NCBI GenBank assembly: GCA_003586115.2
Contig: QVOM02000112.1
Coordinates: 50,962,212 to 51,026,211, forward strand
Source: Salvator merianae
Lineage: Eukaryota; Chordata; Lepidosauria; Squamata; Teiidae
Length of the DNA stretch: 64,000 nt
Direction: 5' to 3'
Shown: one piece after another, positions 35,854 through 47,459 of the stretch
How the letters are laid out: each line of letters begins with the position of its first letter
Position numbering within the stretch: the stretch's first letter is position 1
The notes under the pieces: model-generated
Seen by the model: the letters and a program-made list of their open reading frames with translations, nothing else
Told to the model about the DNA's origin: nothing
The model's database searches: none
Position numbers and translations under genes: made by a program

Positions 35854-37009
35854 TCGCAGCAAGAAGCAGTGGTCTCACATCATCAGCAGCAGCGAACTGA
35901 ACTCCAGCCAGACAGCTTCTGGTCTCCCTGGATCTCCCCAAGGTGGGGTCTGTGGCTTCCTAAAATTCCTCCATCCACAGAATTCATGACAGCACATCCG
36001 CCCCACTGATTATTGGTTGCAACCCAAAAAAAGGAAGCAGAAAATGGTTCTTTCCTCTGCCTCCAGCCACCTACATGCTTCCCCTTCTCTCTCCCTGCTC
36101 CAGTTAACCTTCCAACCCCACTTCCATTTCTAAATCTCAATGGTTCTTTCCTAAAGTGCAAGTCTGGCAGCAGCGTAGCTAAAGTTTTTGCCGCCCAGGG
36201 CCATGCAGCAGCTGAGGAGGACGAGCGAGGGCACCCTGCCCTGCAGCCTCCTACCCCTGCTGCTGCTTCAACGACTGTCGACCAGGCGCGGCACCATGTG
36301 GCGCTGTGCTCTCCTTCCCACTCCCGCTCCAGCGAAACTTTGCGCGCTGGGCGGGCACAGAAGGACCTGGCTGCATGTGCCGCCCGGGACAACGTGCTGC
36401 CCAAGGCAGCCCCCACCCACCCCCTGCTTCCTACGCCACTGCAGTCTGGTACTCACAGAGCTGAAGCTGCTTGTGGTTTGCACATGGTGCTAAAACATAG
36501 GAGACAAGTGGGAGAGCAGCCCATTGGGGCTGGGAAGGTGGGGAGCTGGGCGAGCTGCTGGCGGGTGGGTCAAGTTGGGAGAGAGGCACCTGAGGAGCCA
36601 CCAGGAACCCAGGCAGCCAAGGAGTGCAATGGGCCGCCTGCCCTTTTTGTTGGCTGAGCTAACCATCCACCTCCCCATCTCCTCCCTCTCCCCCCTCCTT
36701 CTCCTCCTTCTTTCCCTCCTCCAGGGCCAGGAAGGAAGCAAAATATCTGCCCAAGTCGCAGCAGAGAGGGAGAGAACAGGAGGAAATGGGTTCTAGCTAT
36801 GCCCAGCAGTTTCCCATCTGAGACTGGCAATGTCCACAGGGTCGGACATTGGCTGCGGAGGCAAAGGAAAAACCTCCCTCTGACCACACACAAAAGTCCA
36901 GATGCTGCCCCCAACAGTCCCCTTGCATGATCACACCCTACAAATGTAAATGGACTAATGAGATGAAATGGTCCGAGTGCTGGGATAGTTCAAATTGCAG
37001 GTGAATAGT
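35854..37009. other. GC-rich intergenic stretch around the small hAT element
   Basis: Open frames of up to 214 codons occur on both strands because of GC richness. They run through the hAT TIRs and a (CTC)n-rich tract (36665-36720), so they are not genes. Confidence 0.55.
36168..36441. mobile_element. Small hAT-type element, GC-rich
   Basis: Ends CAGCAGCGTAGC and CTACGCCACTG form TIRs. The flanking octamers AAGTCTGG (36160-36167) and CAGTCTGG (36442-36449) agree at 7 of 8 positions. The interior is GC-rich and non-coding. The fragment after the assembly gap ends with the same CTACGCCACTG. Confidence 0.75.
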
Positions 37010-37412
37010 CCAAAGAAGAAAAGAGAATGTATTTTGGGGTGTGATCTCTAGCAATAGAGGACGGACTGAAACTCAGATTAAATGTCAGATGTTTGTGGAA
37101 TTTATTACCCGAAGAGGTGATGATAGCAGTCAGCCTGGCTAGCTTTAGGAATGGATTGGACAGATTCATGGTGGTCAGGGGTATCAATGGCTTCTAGAAT
37201 GGATGCTTAGGTATTTCCTTCAGGGTGGACAGATAGGCAGGATGCTTCTAAAGGCCATTTGCAGGGAGTCAAGAGCAGGTGAAGGTTTTGCCTTTATATT
37301 CTGCTGGAGAATGCCCAAGAAGCAATTGGTGGGCCGCTGTGTGATACAGGATGCTGAACTAGTTGGGCCATGGCCTGATCCAGCAGGGTTCCTCTTATGT
37401 TCTTAAGCAAAG
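37010..37412 (+). mobile_element. CR1 LINE 3' end
   Basis: It shares its last 250 bp with the 39.07-39.70-kb copy: the NGLDRFM-encoding block, the CATTTGCAGGGAGTCAAGAG segment, and the tail GGCCTGATCCAGCAGGGTTC with TTATGTTCTTA. 5'-truncated and without an open frame. Confidence 0.85.
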
Positions 37413-37486
37413 ATTTAGTTCATTTGCACTGGATGCTGGTAAAAGAAAATTGGAAATGAAATGAAGTAAAAGGTAGTTATCCCTCA

Positions 37487-37489
<3 letters not shown>

Positions 37490-37518
<29 letters not shown>
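37490..37518. repeat. (TG)n microsatellite
   Basis: Uninterrupted TG dinucleotides for about 29 bp. Confidence 0.95.
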
Positions 37519-37521
<3 letters not shown>

Positions 37522-37699
37522 GCTCTATTTCCTGCCAGCTGAGGAAACCCTTCCTAAAACCCAATGAGGAAATGCATCAAGAACCTCCAGCTTATGCAGC
37601 AGTGAGATAACCTAAACTCGCATCTGTCAAAGGACTTTGAAAAAAGAGAATGTTAATGTGTCAAATTCATTAGCCTCCGTTATATTCTGCATTTAACTG

Positions 37700-37866
37700 G
37701 TAATGCATGCAGCCTGGAAACTAGAGTGTTGCCACTTCAATCCCTAGCCTCTCTCTGGAAGTAGGCAATGGCAAACCACTTCTGAATCTCAGCCAAGAGA
37801 ACTGCATAGAAGTGTCCATGTAATCAACCAGAAGTCGTCCATGACTTGGTGGTACCCAACAACAAA
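37700..37866 (+). repeat. tRNA-derived SINE (Sauria-like, Bov-B-type tail)
   Basis: Head with gcatgcagcctggaaactag and ttcaatccctagcc (box B), body ggcaatggcaaaccacttct, tail tggtggtacccaacaacaa. The AACAAC tail with a preceding GTACCCAACA resembles the Bov-B-derived end of Sauria SINEs. Confidence 0.8.
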
Positions 37867-39069
37867 AAGGATACTTCATTAGATATGGGATAATTTATGA
37901 ATGCAGCCACTCTAGTTTGGTTCATACAAACCACTGTTTAGTGCAAAATCATGTTATGCAAGTAATTGCCACCTATGGAAAACTGGAGGTTATAGGAACT
38001 ATGGAGGCCTAATCAACCAATGTAAATCGGTGGCACTGTGGAGTGGAGGCTCAGACTATTTACAAGACAATGGCACTGCAGAAGGGAAACCTACTAGTAC
38101 GTCAGTGGTGCTGTAGATGAATGGTCCAGTCTACATATAAGTCAAAGCAAATTACTGAAAAATACTGAGGCCATGGCTCTGCTTCATGACTAAGACATTT
38201 TTGAAGACCCCCCCCCCCAGTAGATAGTCTTGACTCCCCCACCAAAGCATCTGAGAAGAGTTTCAAGCCCCTGGGGACCATCACAGTGCACAAATGTGCA
38301 CAGATAGGGCCCTGTGACAGCAGCTTGCACATGGAGGCTATGCACAGGCACACAGGTTCCTTGTAAGGCAGGACACCTGGTGACAATGGAACCAGGGAGC
38401 CACTCTAGCTGAGTCTGACTGGACCACAGTGAGACCATTACAATAGAGGTGCCTAAGTGGAGTCATGGCCTGGGATTATTATCAGAGGAGCAAAGACACA
38501 TTTTGCCGATCATGTAAAAGCAAAAAAATCTATATAGAACTGTGTTACAGTAAGGATGACTATGTATGAGATGGCAGAGGCAAAGTTCTTCCCAGCCTTA
38601 AGAGAGTTTATGTGCTTGCAAGAGAAAAAGGGAACAGGGTTTGCCTTTCTGTCCCTCAGTGCCTGCCTCAGCTGCTTCTTCAATGGCTGCAGCAGCCTTT
38701 AAGCACACTTTCTGAAAATGCAAGATGGGGCAGATCTGTTTTATACCTGATCTGTTTTAAACTTGATGGCAAAGGGGCAGAAACATGAAAGAAGCTGCAG
38801 TAGACTGTCACCTGGAAAAGTACAGAAAAAAACATGTTACAATATGGTGTTCTGGTCCCATTTGTTTTACCCTAGGATGCAACACCTTTCTTGTGTTTAT
38901 GGCAACTATGAAGAAGTTATATTAGAAATCTTTGTTAAGAGCTTCCCTGTTGTCTCAAAAAAAAAAAAAAAATGGAATCAGGTACACTATGGTATTCATA
39001 AGAAAAGAAAGCTTATAGAGCTGACACTGAGCTACTTTGACTTTGTAAGATAAAATTACATTCTCACTT
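37867..39069. other. Intergenic, nothing recognised
   Basis: Contains C- and A-runs (38209-38218, 38960-38973) but no gene or element end. Confidence 0.5.
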
Positions 39070-39702
39070 GACATATTTTCTTTTGATTCGTAAAACCGCA
39101 AATCATTTGATGAATGAACTGGAAAAACGTAAAGAAAGGGCAACCAGAATGATCAAGCGACTGGAATACCTTCCTTATGAAATCAGGCTGCAACATCTTG
39201 GCCTCTTCAGCCTCGAAAGATGGCATTTAAGAGGGGACCTGACTAAAGTATGTAAAATCATGCACAGTATGGAAAAGGTGGATAGAGGATTTCCCCCCCT
39301 CTGTTACACAACACTAGGACCAAGGGGCACTCTATGAAGCTGATGGGCAGGAGAGTTAGGATCAACAAGGGGAAGTATTTGTTCACCCAGAGGGTCATTG
39401 GTCTCTGGAATTTATTACCGGAAGCGGTGGTGACAGCAATCAGCTTGAATAACTTTAAGAATGGATTGGACCGATTCATGGAGGTCAGGTGTATCAATGG
39501 CTACTAGAATGGATACCTAGGTACTGCCACCAGGGTGGAGAGACAGACAGGATGCTTCTAAAGGCCATTTGCAGGGAGTCAAGAGCAGGTGAAGGTTTTG
39601 CCTTTGTCTTCTGCTTGAGGATTGGTGGGCCACCATGTGAAACAGGATGCTGGATTAGATGGGCTGTGGCCTGATCTAGCAGGGCTCCTCTTATGTTCTT
39701 AT
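39070..39702 (+). mobile_element. CR1 LINE 3' end (older subfamily)
   Basis: Translation gives ATRMIKRLEYLPYEIRLQHL and FSLERWHLRGDLTKVCKIMH, the CR1 C-terminal block, followed by the tail with GGCCTGATCTAGCAGGGCTC and TTATGTTCTTA. Frames are broken near 39335. It ends about 50 bp from the candidate CRYAA poly(A) signal, so the gene runs nearly into it, convergently. Confidence 0.85.
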
Positions 39703-39750
39703 ATAACAGAGAAGAAGGGGAAAAAGACGAGTTGCTTGTTTCACGTTTTC

Positions 39751-39756
39751 TTTATT
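39751..39756 (-). terminator. Candidate CRYAA poly(A) signal
   Basis: AATAAA on the minus strand, 854 bp beyond the stop codon, is the only canonical hexamer I find between the stop and this point. It implies a 3' UTR of about 0.87 kb, with cleavage near 39730-39740, just before the CR1 fragment ending at 39702. A variant signal closer to the stop is not excluded. Confidence 0.5.
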
Positions 39757-40609
39757 GACTGCCACTGACTGAGTTCTCAGATTGTGTGCCAGATATCAGT
39801 AAAACAGGCGGAGCTATGTTAGAAGTACAGCAAGATTAGAGAAGATGGTGTGATACACACAGGCCTGGAGAAAGCTCATTAGGAGTTTGAAGCCTTGGCA
39901 TTGTGATGGACCCTGAGGGGTCCTTCAAAGACAACAGGAAGGGGTGCTTATGCTTGCCTTAGTTATCACTAAGGAAAGATAACACTAGAATGGATTACAA
40001 ATATATGGTCTTTTTTAGGGGGGAAAAAAGACGCTTTGCCCCCCAATTCTTACAACCGCCAAAACCTTTGATTTGTTTTCCTCTTTTTGTTTTGAAAATT
40101 GCATGGCACCTTTATGACACATGCCGCATGCTCTTTTCTTCCTCTTACTAATCAGCTGAGCTCCTGCTTGCTTAACCCTCTTAGTCACCTTAGGACAGAA
40201 TGAGTCTGTACTGTTACTTTTCCTGCACCAAACATAGCATTAACAACGGATGCACTGAGGGTTAATACTGCTTGGCAGGCCCTCTGCCTGGGCTTAAGCA
40301 GCTGTTGCCAAACCTAGCACACCAATCTAGACCATTCCATCAAGTGCGTCAGCATTGCAGCATGATTTCATGTCATCTTGATAGCACAATGTTTTAGGCG
40401 TAAGGCTTCAAAGTCCCCTAGCTACTCACCCAGCCTCTTGTTCCATCCAAGAGAAAAATTAGAAAAAAAAAAATAAAAAAAATAAGAGAGAGAGCGAGAG
40501 AAAGAAAACTTTCTAGATCTTCACTGATATCTATGTAATGGCTGTGTGAATGAGGCCTGCAAGTGGTGTGACAGCCTGGGTCATGCGCTTCAGCAGCAGC
40601 AGGTTCAAC
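39757..40609 (-). other. Probable CRYAA 3' UTR
   Basis: This stretch lies between the stop codon and the candidate poly(A) signal. It is non-repetitive apart from an A-rich run at 40460-40505 (T-rich in the transcript). No LINE, SINE or TIR element was recognised in it, unlike the DNA just beyond it. Confidence 0.45.
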
Positions 40610-40819
40610 CTAAGAAGGAGGAGCTGATGTTGGCTTCTCTTCGCGGGATACAGGAATTGGTCTCTCACTGTGGCTGGGGTCCGTGTTGGACTGGACCTTG
40701 GGAGCAGCGAAGGTCAGCATGCCATCAGCAGACAGAGAGCAGGTAATGGCTGACTGGTCCACATTGGAAGGGAGGCGGTATCGACGGTGAAATTCACGGG
40801 AAATGTACCCATGATCATC
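40610..40819 (-). CDS. CRYAA: CRYAA coding exon 3 (codons 105-173 and stop)
   Basis: The acceptor TCTAG lies just before GAT GAT CAT at 40819. The exon encodes [20 protein letters not shown], the rest of the alpha-crystallin domain, the I-P-V motif and the flexible tail ending SAPPS, then stop TAG (40612-40610). Residues 142-143 are Ala-Ala in TFAAPKV. The penultimate residue is Pro where the common tail has Ser. Confidence 0.97.
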   Translation of the reverse strand, partial: DDHGYISREFHRRYRLPSNVDQSAITCSLSADGMLTFAAPKVQSNTDPSHSERPIPVSREEKPTSAPPS

Positions 40820-43800
40820 CTAGAAGAAACAAAAGCAATCCATGTCATTCCAGTGTCATTTATTTTATGCCAGAGTTGTGGAAACTATGACCCTTCAATT
40901 ATTTCTGGACTACAGTTCCCATCACCCATCAGCACTGGCCATGTTAGCTGTGTTGATGGGAAATGGGGTCCAACCATGTCCAGAGGGATGTTGGTTCTCT
41001 AGTGGCTTCGATCTAAGCACCAAGCTGCTGCAACAGAATCATTGATGTGTAATTAATTCAGTATACGTCTCAGTTGTAGACTTCCAGAGGTCCAATATTT
41101 AAAGTATTCTCAAGAGACATCTACTTTTTCCACTTCTTTAAAACATCTCCATACATTATATTGTGTGGTAGAGCTGTTTTTCTGGTTAGATCACTTTCTT
41201 TATGTTTAACATTTATAACTAATTTCTAAAAGTTTAAACGTATTCTTCCTTGTCTGATATTTGTTGGATATAGCAAAATATCATTCGTGCCTCCTATCTG
41301 ATCCATGTTCAATGGTCGCAATAAAATTGTTGAAAAACATTTTCTTTGGGTAAACTGGACAAAATTTAAAAGCAATGGACCTAGTGCCAGCTCACGACAT
41401 TTCACTGTCTGAACTATAATCCAAATAGCACTGATCCATACGTCTCTTGCTAGCAGCAACATTTTTAAAATTCTTGTTTCATAACTCAGAAATAGATCAT
41501 CCTTCACCAACCTGATGCCTTGCAGTATAATTCCCATCCGCCCACACCATGCCACAGCACTGTCTAGGAATGATGGAAATTAGTTCAAAACAGTGGAGGG
41601 AACCAATATTATAAAAACTTCCTTAAATGCCTCTTTTCACGGTACCCCTGAAAGGTGATTGTTTTGGGATAGAGGAATTTTGCACTCTATGGGTTCCATT
41701 AAGGGTAATAAACTGGCAGAGTTTAAAGCCTAGTCCGTGTGAGGCAATGAATGACTAAAGGAAGTCAAATTTTTAAAAGCACCCCTAGGGTTTTTGGGGT
41801 GTGTGAGAATTCTGAAAACAAAACAAAATAAAACAAAGAGAGTAGAGTTGGGATAGTGTTGAGTCAGATAATTTCTACCTCTTGTGCTATTTTTTATTAT
41901 TATGCACCCATGCAAAAATATATTTCAATTCAATATTCTGATTTAAACTAAAGTCAAAATTAATGCATACCTCCAGGATCTTTTTAGGTGAAATAACTTT
42001 AGAATATGCTTTATAGTTCTTTACCATGCCTGCAGTGGTCATATGAGATAAAGAATCTATATTCCTTCTTTCAAGATTATTGTGTAGTCATATGGCCATA
42101 TCAAAAAAACTAAAAATGTACACAGATACAAGTACAATGATATAAAAATCTATGGTTGACTCCAGATGCCAGCCAAATATCATGCTAACAGGTGATATTC
42201 CAGAGAAAAGGCCTCTAGAATTATTGCCTGTTAGCTAGACAGTGAGGGAGCCTGTGCTGTCTGTGCACATTTTAGTGACACACACACCTGGGATTTTGCA
42301 CTGGTGAAATACCCAGAAATAAATACTTATGATCATCATGCATGCATGGCTATCTTTTCGGCCCATGCACAGGTGCAGTAAATGTGCACATCAGGGTATT
42401 TTGCCAGCATGAAACACCCAGATATAAGCAATGCCACCATTGCGCATGTGCGGCCATCTTTTTCTGCTGCTGCACATACACAGTGGCCACAGTGAAGATG
42501 GTAACTCTGTCCAGAAGGTAAGTAATAGCGCAAATTCAGAAAGCCTACCACAAGAGTTGGGTTTTTCTGAAACATACAAGCTATTGTATGTTTTATGAGA
42601 GATATAGCATAGCTATGGTGGGGATGCCACAGATGAATGTGGCAATCCCATCATAACAGATCTATAATGGTGCTATATTCCCCCTGTCTGGATAGGGCCT
42701 ATATTTATTTTGCCATTGAATATAAAAAACTCAGACCAAGCAACTTGCAAAAGTTACCTTAACTTCAGATACCAGATTGTACACAATAAACACAGCTATT
42801 GGCCGAGAATAGACACAGGTGAGATCCAGATGTTGGCCTACAACTTCTGTCACCTCTGATCAGTTCCTGTGCTGGCAGAACATTATGGAAATTGGAATTC
42901 AACCACATCTAGCAGTAACAACATTTGTTATCCCTGCATTCCTATCTTTGCTGACTTCAAAGCCTTCAAATGCTAGACCAACAACTTTTTTTCTTTCTTG
43001 TGTTTTGACACTCCTCATTTATGCTAGCTTAATAAAAACTACATTTTTGCAGCTGAGTCATAAGCTCACAGCTATTTGGAAGCATTGCCTGGCTTGGTTT
43101 CTACCAGCCTTTATTTTGAGTACTACCTAAAATTCATCTCTGTCTTTGCTAATAGAGAACTACTTTTTTCTTCTTTGCTTCTGTGTACCGCTTGAAATAA
43201 TTTTTGTGGGAAAGTGGGGATCTTTGATGATAGTTACTATACCTCATCAAGCTTGACAAAACCTGTTACTGTAGTTCCCGAGGCTCTCATTCACATATCC
43301 AAAAACATTTCAAAAAAGTCGACTTCTGCAGTCTCTGGAGTTTTGCAAGAATGGTAATAATGAAAAAGAGGATTTCACAATCGGTTTGCCAATGTGCATC
43401 CAATAAAATGGGCATGAAAGTGATGCTTGTGCAAACGATGCCCAAATGACATGGTGTAGATGTGAATGCTGTATGCAATGATCACACTGTAAAGCATAAA
43501 GGCAGAAGAGCCCCAAATGTATGCCAGTGAAATCAGCACTTCTTTTCAGCCTTGGAAAGTGTTTTTCCCCCTACCATCCATATTTCGCTTAAAGTTTAGA
43601 TAGAGGAAGAATTCTGAAAAACTTGAGGAAGCATTCTGATTGCTCATGATATTTGTAGAGCTCCGTAGTAAATTTTGGATTTGGTTTTAAATGAAGTAAT
43701 AGACCTGAGTTGTTCCTCATTAGATACCGATTTAATAACCATGGATTTGGGGTATCCCTGAATGCAGAACAATATTTGTTTGTTTAATTATTTATTTTAG

Positions 43801-46427
43801 TTTGCTTGCATTATACTTAATTTATAGCTAACAAGAATCTGAAGACATTAAAAAGCTACCATCTCCCCCTGATGCCCATAGAGAGAAGCTACAAGGCATT
43901 TTGATGCCCATGACCTATGTAGGCTTTGTGTTCACAAGTTAGCACCAGAAACTCGCATTTTGCCACTTTTTCAGATTTGTTTTTAATTCAAGAATTTATA
44001 TCCCACCCTTCACCAAAGGTCCCAGTGTCATGCCCATATAGAATGTTCCTGCATATTTGCCTCTTTTATAGGCATAACACCAACGTGGATCACAATGATA
44101 AAAATATAAAATATTCCTCAAACGTACTTAAAATATAACCTTCTCTCCCTCCCTGGCTGGGTGACACTCAGAGGAAGCTAAGTATCAGAGGCCTGGGTGA
44201 AGAGATATGTTTAACCAAGTACGAAAACCATATAATTTAGGCACCTGGCAAACATCCAGAGGGAGACTGTTCAAAATCTGGGAGCCACCAGAGAAAAAGG
44301 CCCTCTTGTGGTGTCTCTGCTCCACACACCCGTGAGAAGAATTAAAAGAAGGTTCTCCTTGAGGTCTCAGTACTCAGGCAGGTGTATATGGAAGAAGGTG
44401 CTCCTTCCAACTCAAGTCATTTAGGACTGTTTGTGTTAGCATCCATGTGAAGGCTATATAAGTTAGCTTCAACACCCTGAATTAGCTAATAGGCAGCCAG
44501 TACAGATCTTTCAGGACCAGAGTGTGACAAGAGGATAAGAGTTTCCGCCTTCCTCACAATTTGCAAGTTATTCACTGAGTTTTTCTCAATCAGAATTATC
44601 TCAGATAATAAGGAACCACTCTTCTGAGCTTTTTAAAAATACTTTAAACATTAATATTGAACAATTGCCACTGTCATTTGAATATCATGAAATACATAAT
44701 GGGCGAAAAGCATGAAAAATAATCCTGCACTAGTAGTCGTCTCTACGTCATTGTTTACCAAAGTGTGGTATGCCTACAGCTGGTGACACATAAGATGATT
44801 TTCAGTATGCAAACTTTTTAAAAAAATAAATTCAACTACATTTATTTAAGTAAAAAAAAAAAGTAGTATATCACAGTACAGTTCTTAGATGCGACAAAAA
44901 CGATGTGATACATGAATGATTGCAGCTTGGGAAACATTGATCTAGGTGAAAGGAAGTTATATTGTATTTCTTCTGTCTTTCTCCCTACCTGTCTCTCATT
45001 ATGTTTGCCATGAATTTCCACAAAATCTTCGATGACCTTCACACTCAAATCTTCAGGAGAGAAGTGTTTTACATCCAGAAAGATTGTAAACTTGTCCCGG
45101 TCAGATCTCACCTGAAATGGCAATGGCAAATAATGCACACAATCCTAAAAGACTATTTAATCAAAGTCTTGATTAAAACATTAGGACTATGCCATATTTT
45201 AAAGAACAAAATGATTCTTAAGTTATATTGATGATTTTTTAAAACATTTCTATCAATTCTGTTCTTTGTGAATTATTTGTTATGGAGAAATCTTGTTCAC
45301 ATGTACTGAAAAAAATTGCAGGCTCTTTTAAATGATTTTTCAGATTTCAGAAAGTTTTGTTTTAGAAAAATAGAACAGAATTCAGAACCTACAAACCTCA
45401 TGCTGTTCAGCTGTTCTACAAGCAAAACAACTATAATATAATACTGAGAAGTATCTAGATATTTTGGTACTTGATTAATTTACAGATTTTAACAAAACTT
45501 TTGTAATGAACTCTATGAGTACTTCACATTGCAGCTACTGTATCACCAAGTTTCACTGTATGTTTCAGGTTCATTTATGCAGCAGAAGTATTGTGTTATG
45601 TCTAAGCAACCATTGTGCAATTAGCAGCTTTTAGCGGTTGTCACAAAACTGGTCCTATAACTTTAAAAATGCATGCAAGCATAGATACTGCAATAATCTT
45701 AAATTATACGCCTGACTTTTAAAAGCAGCCACAACCACTTGTCATCTACCACATTCTTGCTAGATTTCTGAGCAGTAGTTTTCAAAATTGTAGAATTACC
45801 ATCAAAGCAAAATATTTCATAGTTGAGTGCGGCGTGCATAGCCTGAAGACCAGAACTATATTTTTACTAACAGACTTCTAGGCTATTCCCAGCAGAGACT
45901 ACCAAACAACATATTGGCCATAAAATGTCTTTTATTTTAAAGACAGCAACATGTACACACACTAAGTAAATTTATTCTTACCTACATAAAAATGAAACTC
46001 ACACAGATTTCATTTAAGCATGCGAGACACTCCCTCACAATGGCTAATAAATGTTAGGAAAGTACACAGAAAGTGCTTTTACAAAAATCTTGAATTGTAG
46101 TTTACCTTGATTTCTCACTCAGCCTCAAGGTGGATTAGGCTGATCAAACTAATGAAATGCAACTGGTGGTTTGTTACGATTAATTACAAACCATTTTTCT
46201 AAATCTCTTAAAATGCATTCAGGAATTTGGAATCTTACCTCAGAAATACCTGACTCCAGAACAGTGCGGAAGAGAGACTGCCTGTAGTATGGGCTGATGG
46301 TGGAGGAAAACAAAGGTAGTAGATCATATTCAAAAAGACCTTCCCCAAAAAACTGGTCGAACAAACGACTTGGAATTAAAGGACCAAGAGCTCGTTTGAA
46401 CCAGGGGTGCTGAATAGTAATATCCAT
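40610..46427 (-). CDS. CRYAA: Alpha-A crystallin, complete three-exon gene
   Basis: Small heat-shock protein of the eye lens, a structural protein and ATP-independent chaperone that holds unfolding proteins in large oligomers. Joining three exons (63, 41 and 69 codons) at GT/AG boundaries in frame gives 173 residues, the usual vertebrate length. The N-terminal region starts [20 protein letters not shown]. The alpha-crystallin domain spans roughly residues 62-145 and includes [20 protein letters not shown], the FHRRYRLP segment with Arg116, and Cys131. The C-terminal tail has the I-P-V motif at 159-161 used for oligomer contacts and ends PTSAPPS. No stop or frameshift is seen. Residues 142-143 read Ala-Ala where I expect Ser/Cys-Gly. 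Introns are 1127 bp and 4169 bp; intron 2 holds an R-family transposon and an L2 fragment. The identification is secure. Confidence 0.98.
42154..42699. mobile_element. R-family Harbinger-like element in CRYAA intron 2
   Basis: Ends GGTTGACTCCAGATG and CTGTCTGGATAGGGCC, flanked by TAT (42151-42153, 42700-42702). The interior is shared with 52264-52798 (ccaaatat, gtctagacagt blocks). 546 bp, non-coding. Confidence 0.85.
43975..44535 (-). mobile_element. Degraded L2 3' end in CRYAA intron 2
   Basis: It starts with the L2 tail (aatttatatcccacccttca). It runs in minus orientation through blocks equivalent to the DRAFSVVAPRLWN and LHWLP region (gggagccaccagagaaaaag, ggcagccagtacagatcttt). Same orientation as the gene, heavily mutated. 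Confidence 0.65.
44989..45111 (-). CDS. CRYAA: CRYAA coding exon 2 (codons 64-104)
   Basis: The acceptor AG at 45113-45112 precedes GTG AGA TCT, and the donor GTAGGG follows CAG at 44991-44989. The 123-bp exon encodes 41 residues of the alpha-crystallin domain, from [11 protein letters not shown] to [11 protein letters not shown]. Size and both phase-0 boundaries match the standard CRYAA structure. A read-through frame at 44842-44988 is intron sequence. Confidence 0.98.
45112..46238 (-). other. CRYAA intron 1
   Basis: An AT-rich 1127-bp intron with GT/AG ends. No repeat family of this window is recognised in it. I see no clear counterpart of the optional 23-residue insert exon known from some mammals. 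Confidence 0.9.
46239..46427 (-). CDS. CRYAA: CRYAA coding exon 1 (codons 1-63)
   Basis: The start ATG is at 46427-46425 in a strong context (ACC before, G after). The exon encodes the N-terminal domain, including [20 protein letters not shown] and [20 protein letters not shown]. It ends exactly after codon 63 (GAG, 46241-46239) and is followed by donor GTAAGA, so the intron phase is 0. The reading frame stays open into the intron for another 29 codons, but those residues match nothing in crystallins. Confidence 0.98.
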
Positions 46428-46514
46428 GGTCTCTGCTGCTGAAAGCTTGGCGGTGGAAAGACGACAGTGAAGTCTTTGCTGAACTGCACAATGGAGGTGA
46501 AAGAAACGTTCCTC

Positions 46515-46522
46515 TATATATA
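46515..46522 (-). promoter_or_regulatory. CRYAA TATA box
   Basis: TATATATA lies 88-95 bp upstream of the start codon on the minus strand. Transcription would then start near 46485-46490, leaving a 5' UTR of about 60 nt. Alpha-A crystallin promoters of other vertebrates are TATA-type, so position and class fit. Confidence 0.8.
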
Positions 46523-46593
46523 CCACCTTCACAGAATGAAGGCATTAGTGGGATTTCTCTGGAAAGACATGATCTCATGATAAAGGCCAATCT

Positions 46594-46620
46594 GGTCAGC
46601 AGAAAATGCAGGGGCTGACC
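46594..46620 (-). promoter_or_regulatory. Putative Maf-response elements of the CRYAA lens promoter
   Basis: On the minus strand TGCTGACC (46601-46594) is a Maf half-site about 105-110 bp upstream of the predicted start of transcription. That is where the MARE bound by L-Maf/c-Maf lies in chicken and mammalian alpha-A crystallin promoters. A second half-site, GCTGACC on the plus strand at 46614-46620, forms an inverted pair with it across a 13-bp spacer. The first site is followed by ATTGG. Function is inferred from sequence and position. Confidence 0.6.
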
Positions 46621-46622
46621 TG

Positions 46623-47143
46623 AAAATGACAGTCTGGTTAGAATCAGTGCCAGATTCCTCTCAGCAGTGACTGGCTGGCTTACAGCATTCTGTGAACATA
46701 TAGTTGACCATTGCCTCTATCCAGTGGTAAAAAATGCCAGTCCTTAGCTAGGGGAACCATTCTCAAAGGTGATTGCACCTAGCATTTTTGAACAACTGCT
46801 TCTAAAGGCTGACATTTCCATCGTGTGTGTTTTCTCATCTGTCTGAACTAGAAAATGAATGCCTCAGATTTAAGTATTTTACAGATAGACTCCATCACAG
46901 TGAAGACTGAAAGCAATTAAAAGAACACCTCTGAAACTGAGGAGGATGCTCACTGCAACTGTAAAACACTTTGCAACAGGTTTCTTTACAGGATCAGTCA
47001 ACCACCAAGGACTGATTACTGAAATTAATAATAATAAATAAAAATTTGTTTGCATTGAACTTGATAAGTATAAACAAGTATAAACCTCCTCTCTCAGCAA
47101 TCTCCCCAAGCCCTTCAAATCTCTCAGACTGTAAGGGACAATC
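46623..47143. other. CRYAA upstream flank
   Basis: About 520 bp between the promoter and the first transposon upstream. It is free of recognised repeats and could hold further regulatory sites, but I cannot name any. Confidence 0.5.
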
Positions 47144-47342
47144 TACATCTAAATTTTAATACAGCTTCAGTCCACCTTCAAAGTAAGAGAACACATCAGC
47201 AAAATGTATACTCATTTTCTCTCCACAGTATCTAATCCAAAAGTGGGTTTTCTCAGTTAGATAATGCTAAAAGAAAACAGCATTGCTGATGTGTTCTTGC
47301 ACTCTGAAAGTGGACTGAAGCTGGATTAAAACTTAGGTATAG
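47144..47342. mobile_element. P-family foldback element
   Basis: Both arms present (cttcagtccaccttcaaag; ctgaaagtggactgaag), with the inner hairpin ttttctcagttagataatgc. Adjacent to the truncated 3' end of the CR1 copy. Confidence 0.78.
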
Positions 47343-47459
47343 ATGCCTACCAATTTTAGTTACTACAGCTGTAATCCGCATCCCAAAACATCTTAAGGGG
47401 CTCAATTGACCTTCTTTATGGTTGACCTTTCACTGCAGGCCAGTGCTAAAAACAATCAG

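Larger units (their letters stand above)
40820..44988 (-). other. CRYAA intron 2
   Basis: A 4169-bp intron with GT/AG ends. It holds an R-family element (42154-42699) and a degraded L2 3' end (43975-44535). The remainder (40820-42150, 42703-43970, 44540-44988) is AT-rich sequence in which I see no coding potential. Confidence 0.9.

Noticed and set aside
36013..36657. 214-codon open frame
   Set aside because: It runs through both ends of a small hAT element; GC-rich DNA and overlapping open frames explain it.
45112..46238. Alternative 23-residue insert exon in CRYAA intron 1
   Set aside because: Known in some mammals, but I find no candidate here with both a matching peptide and usable splice sites.
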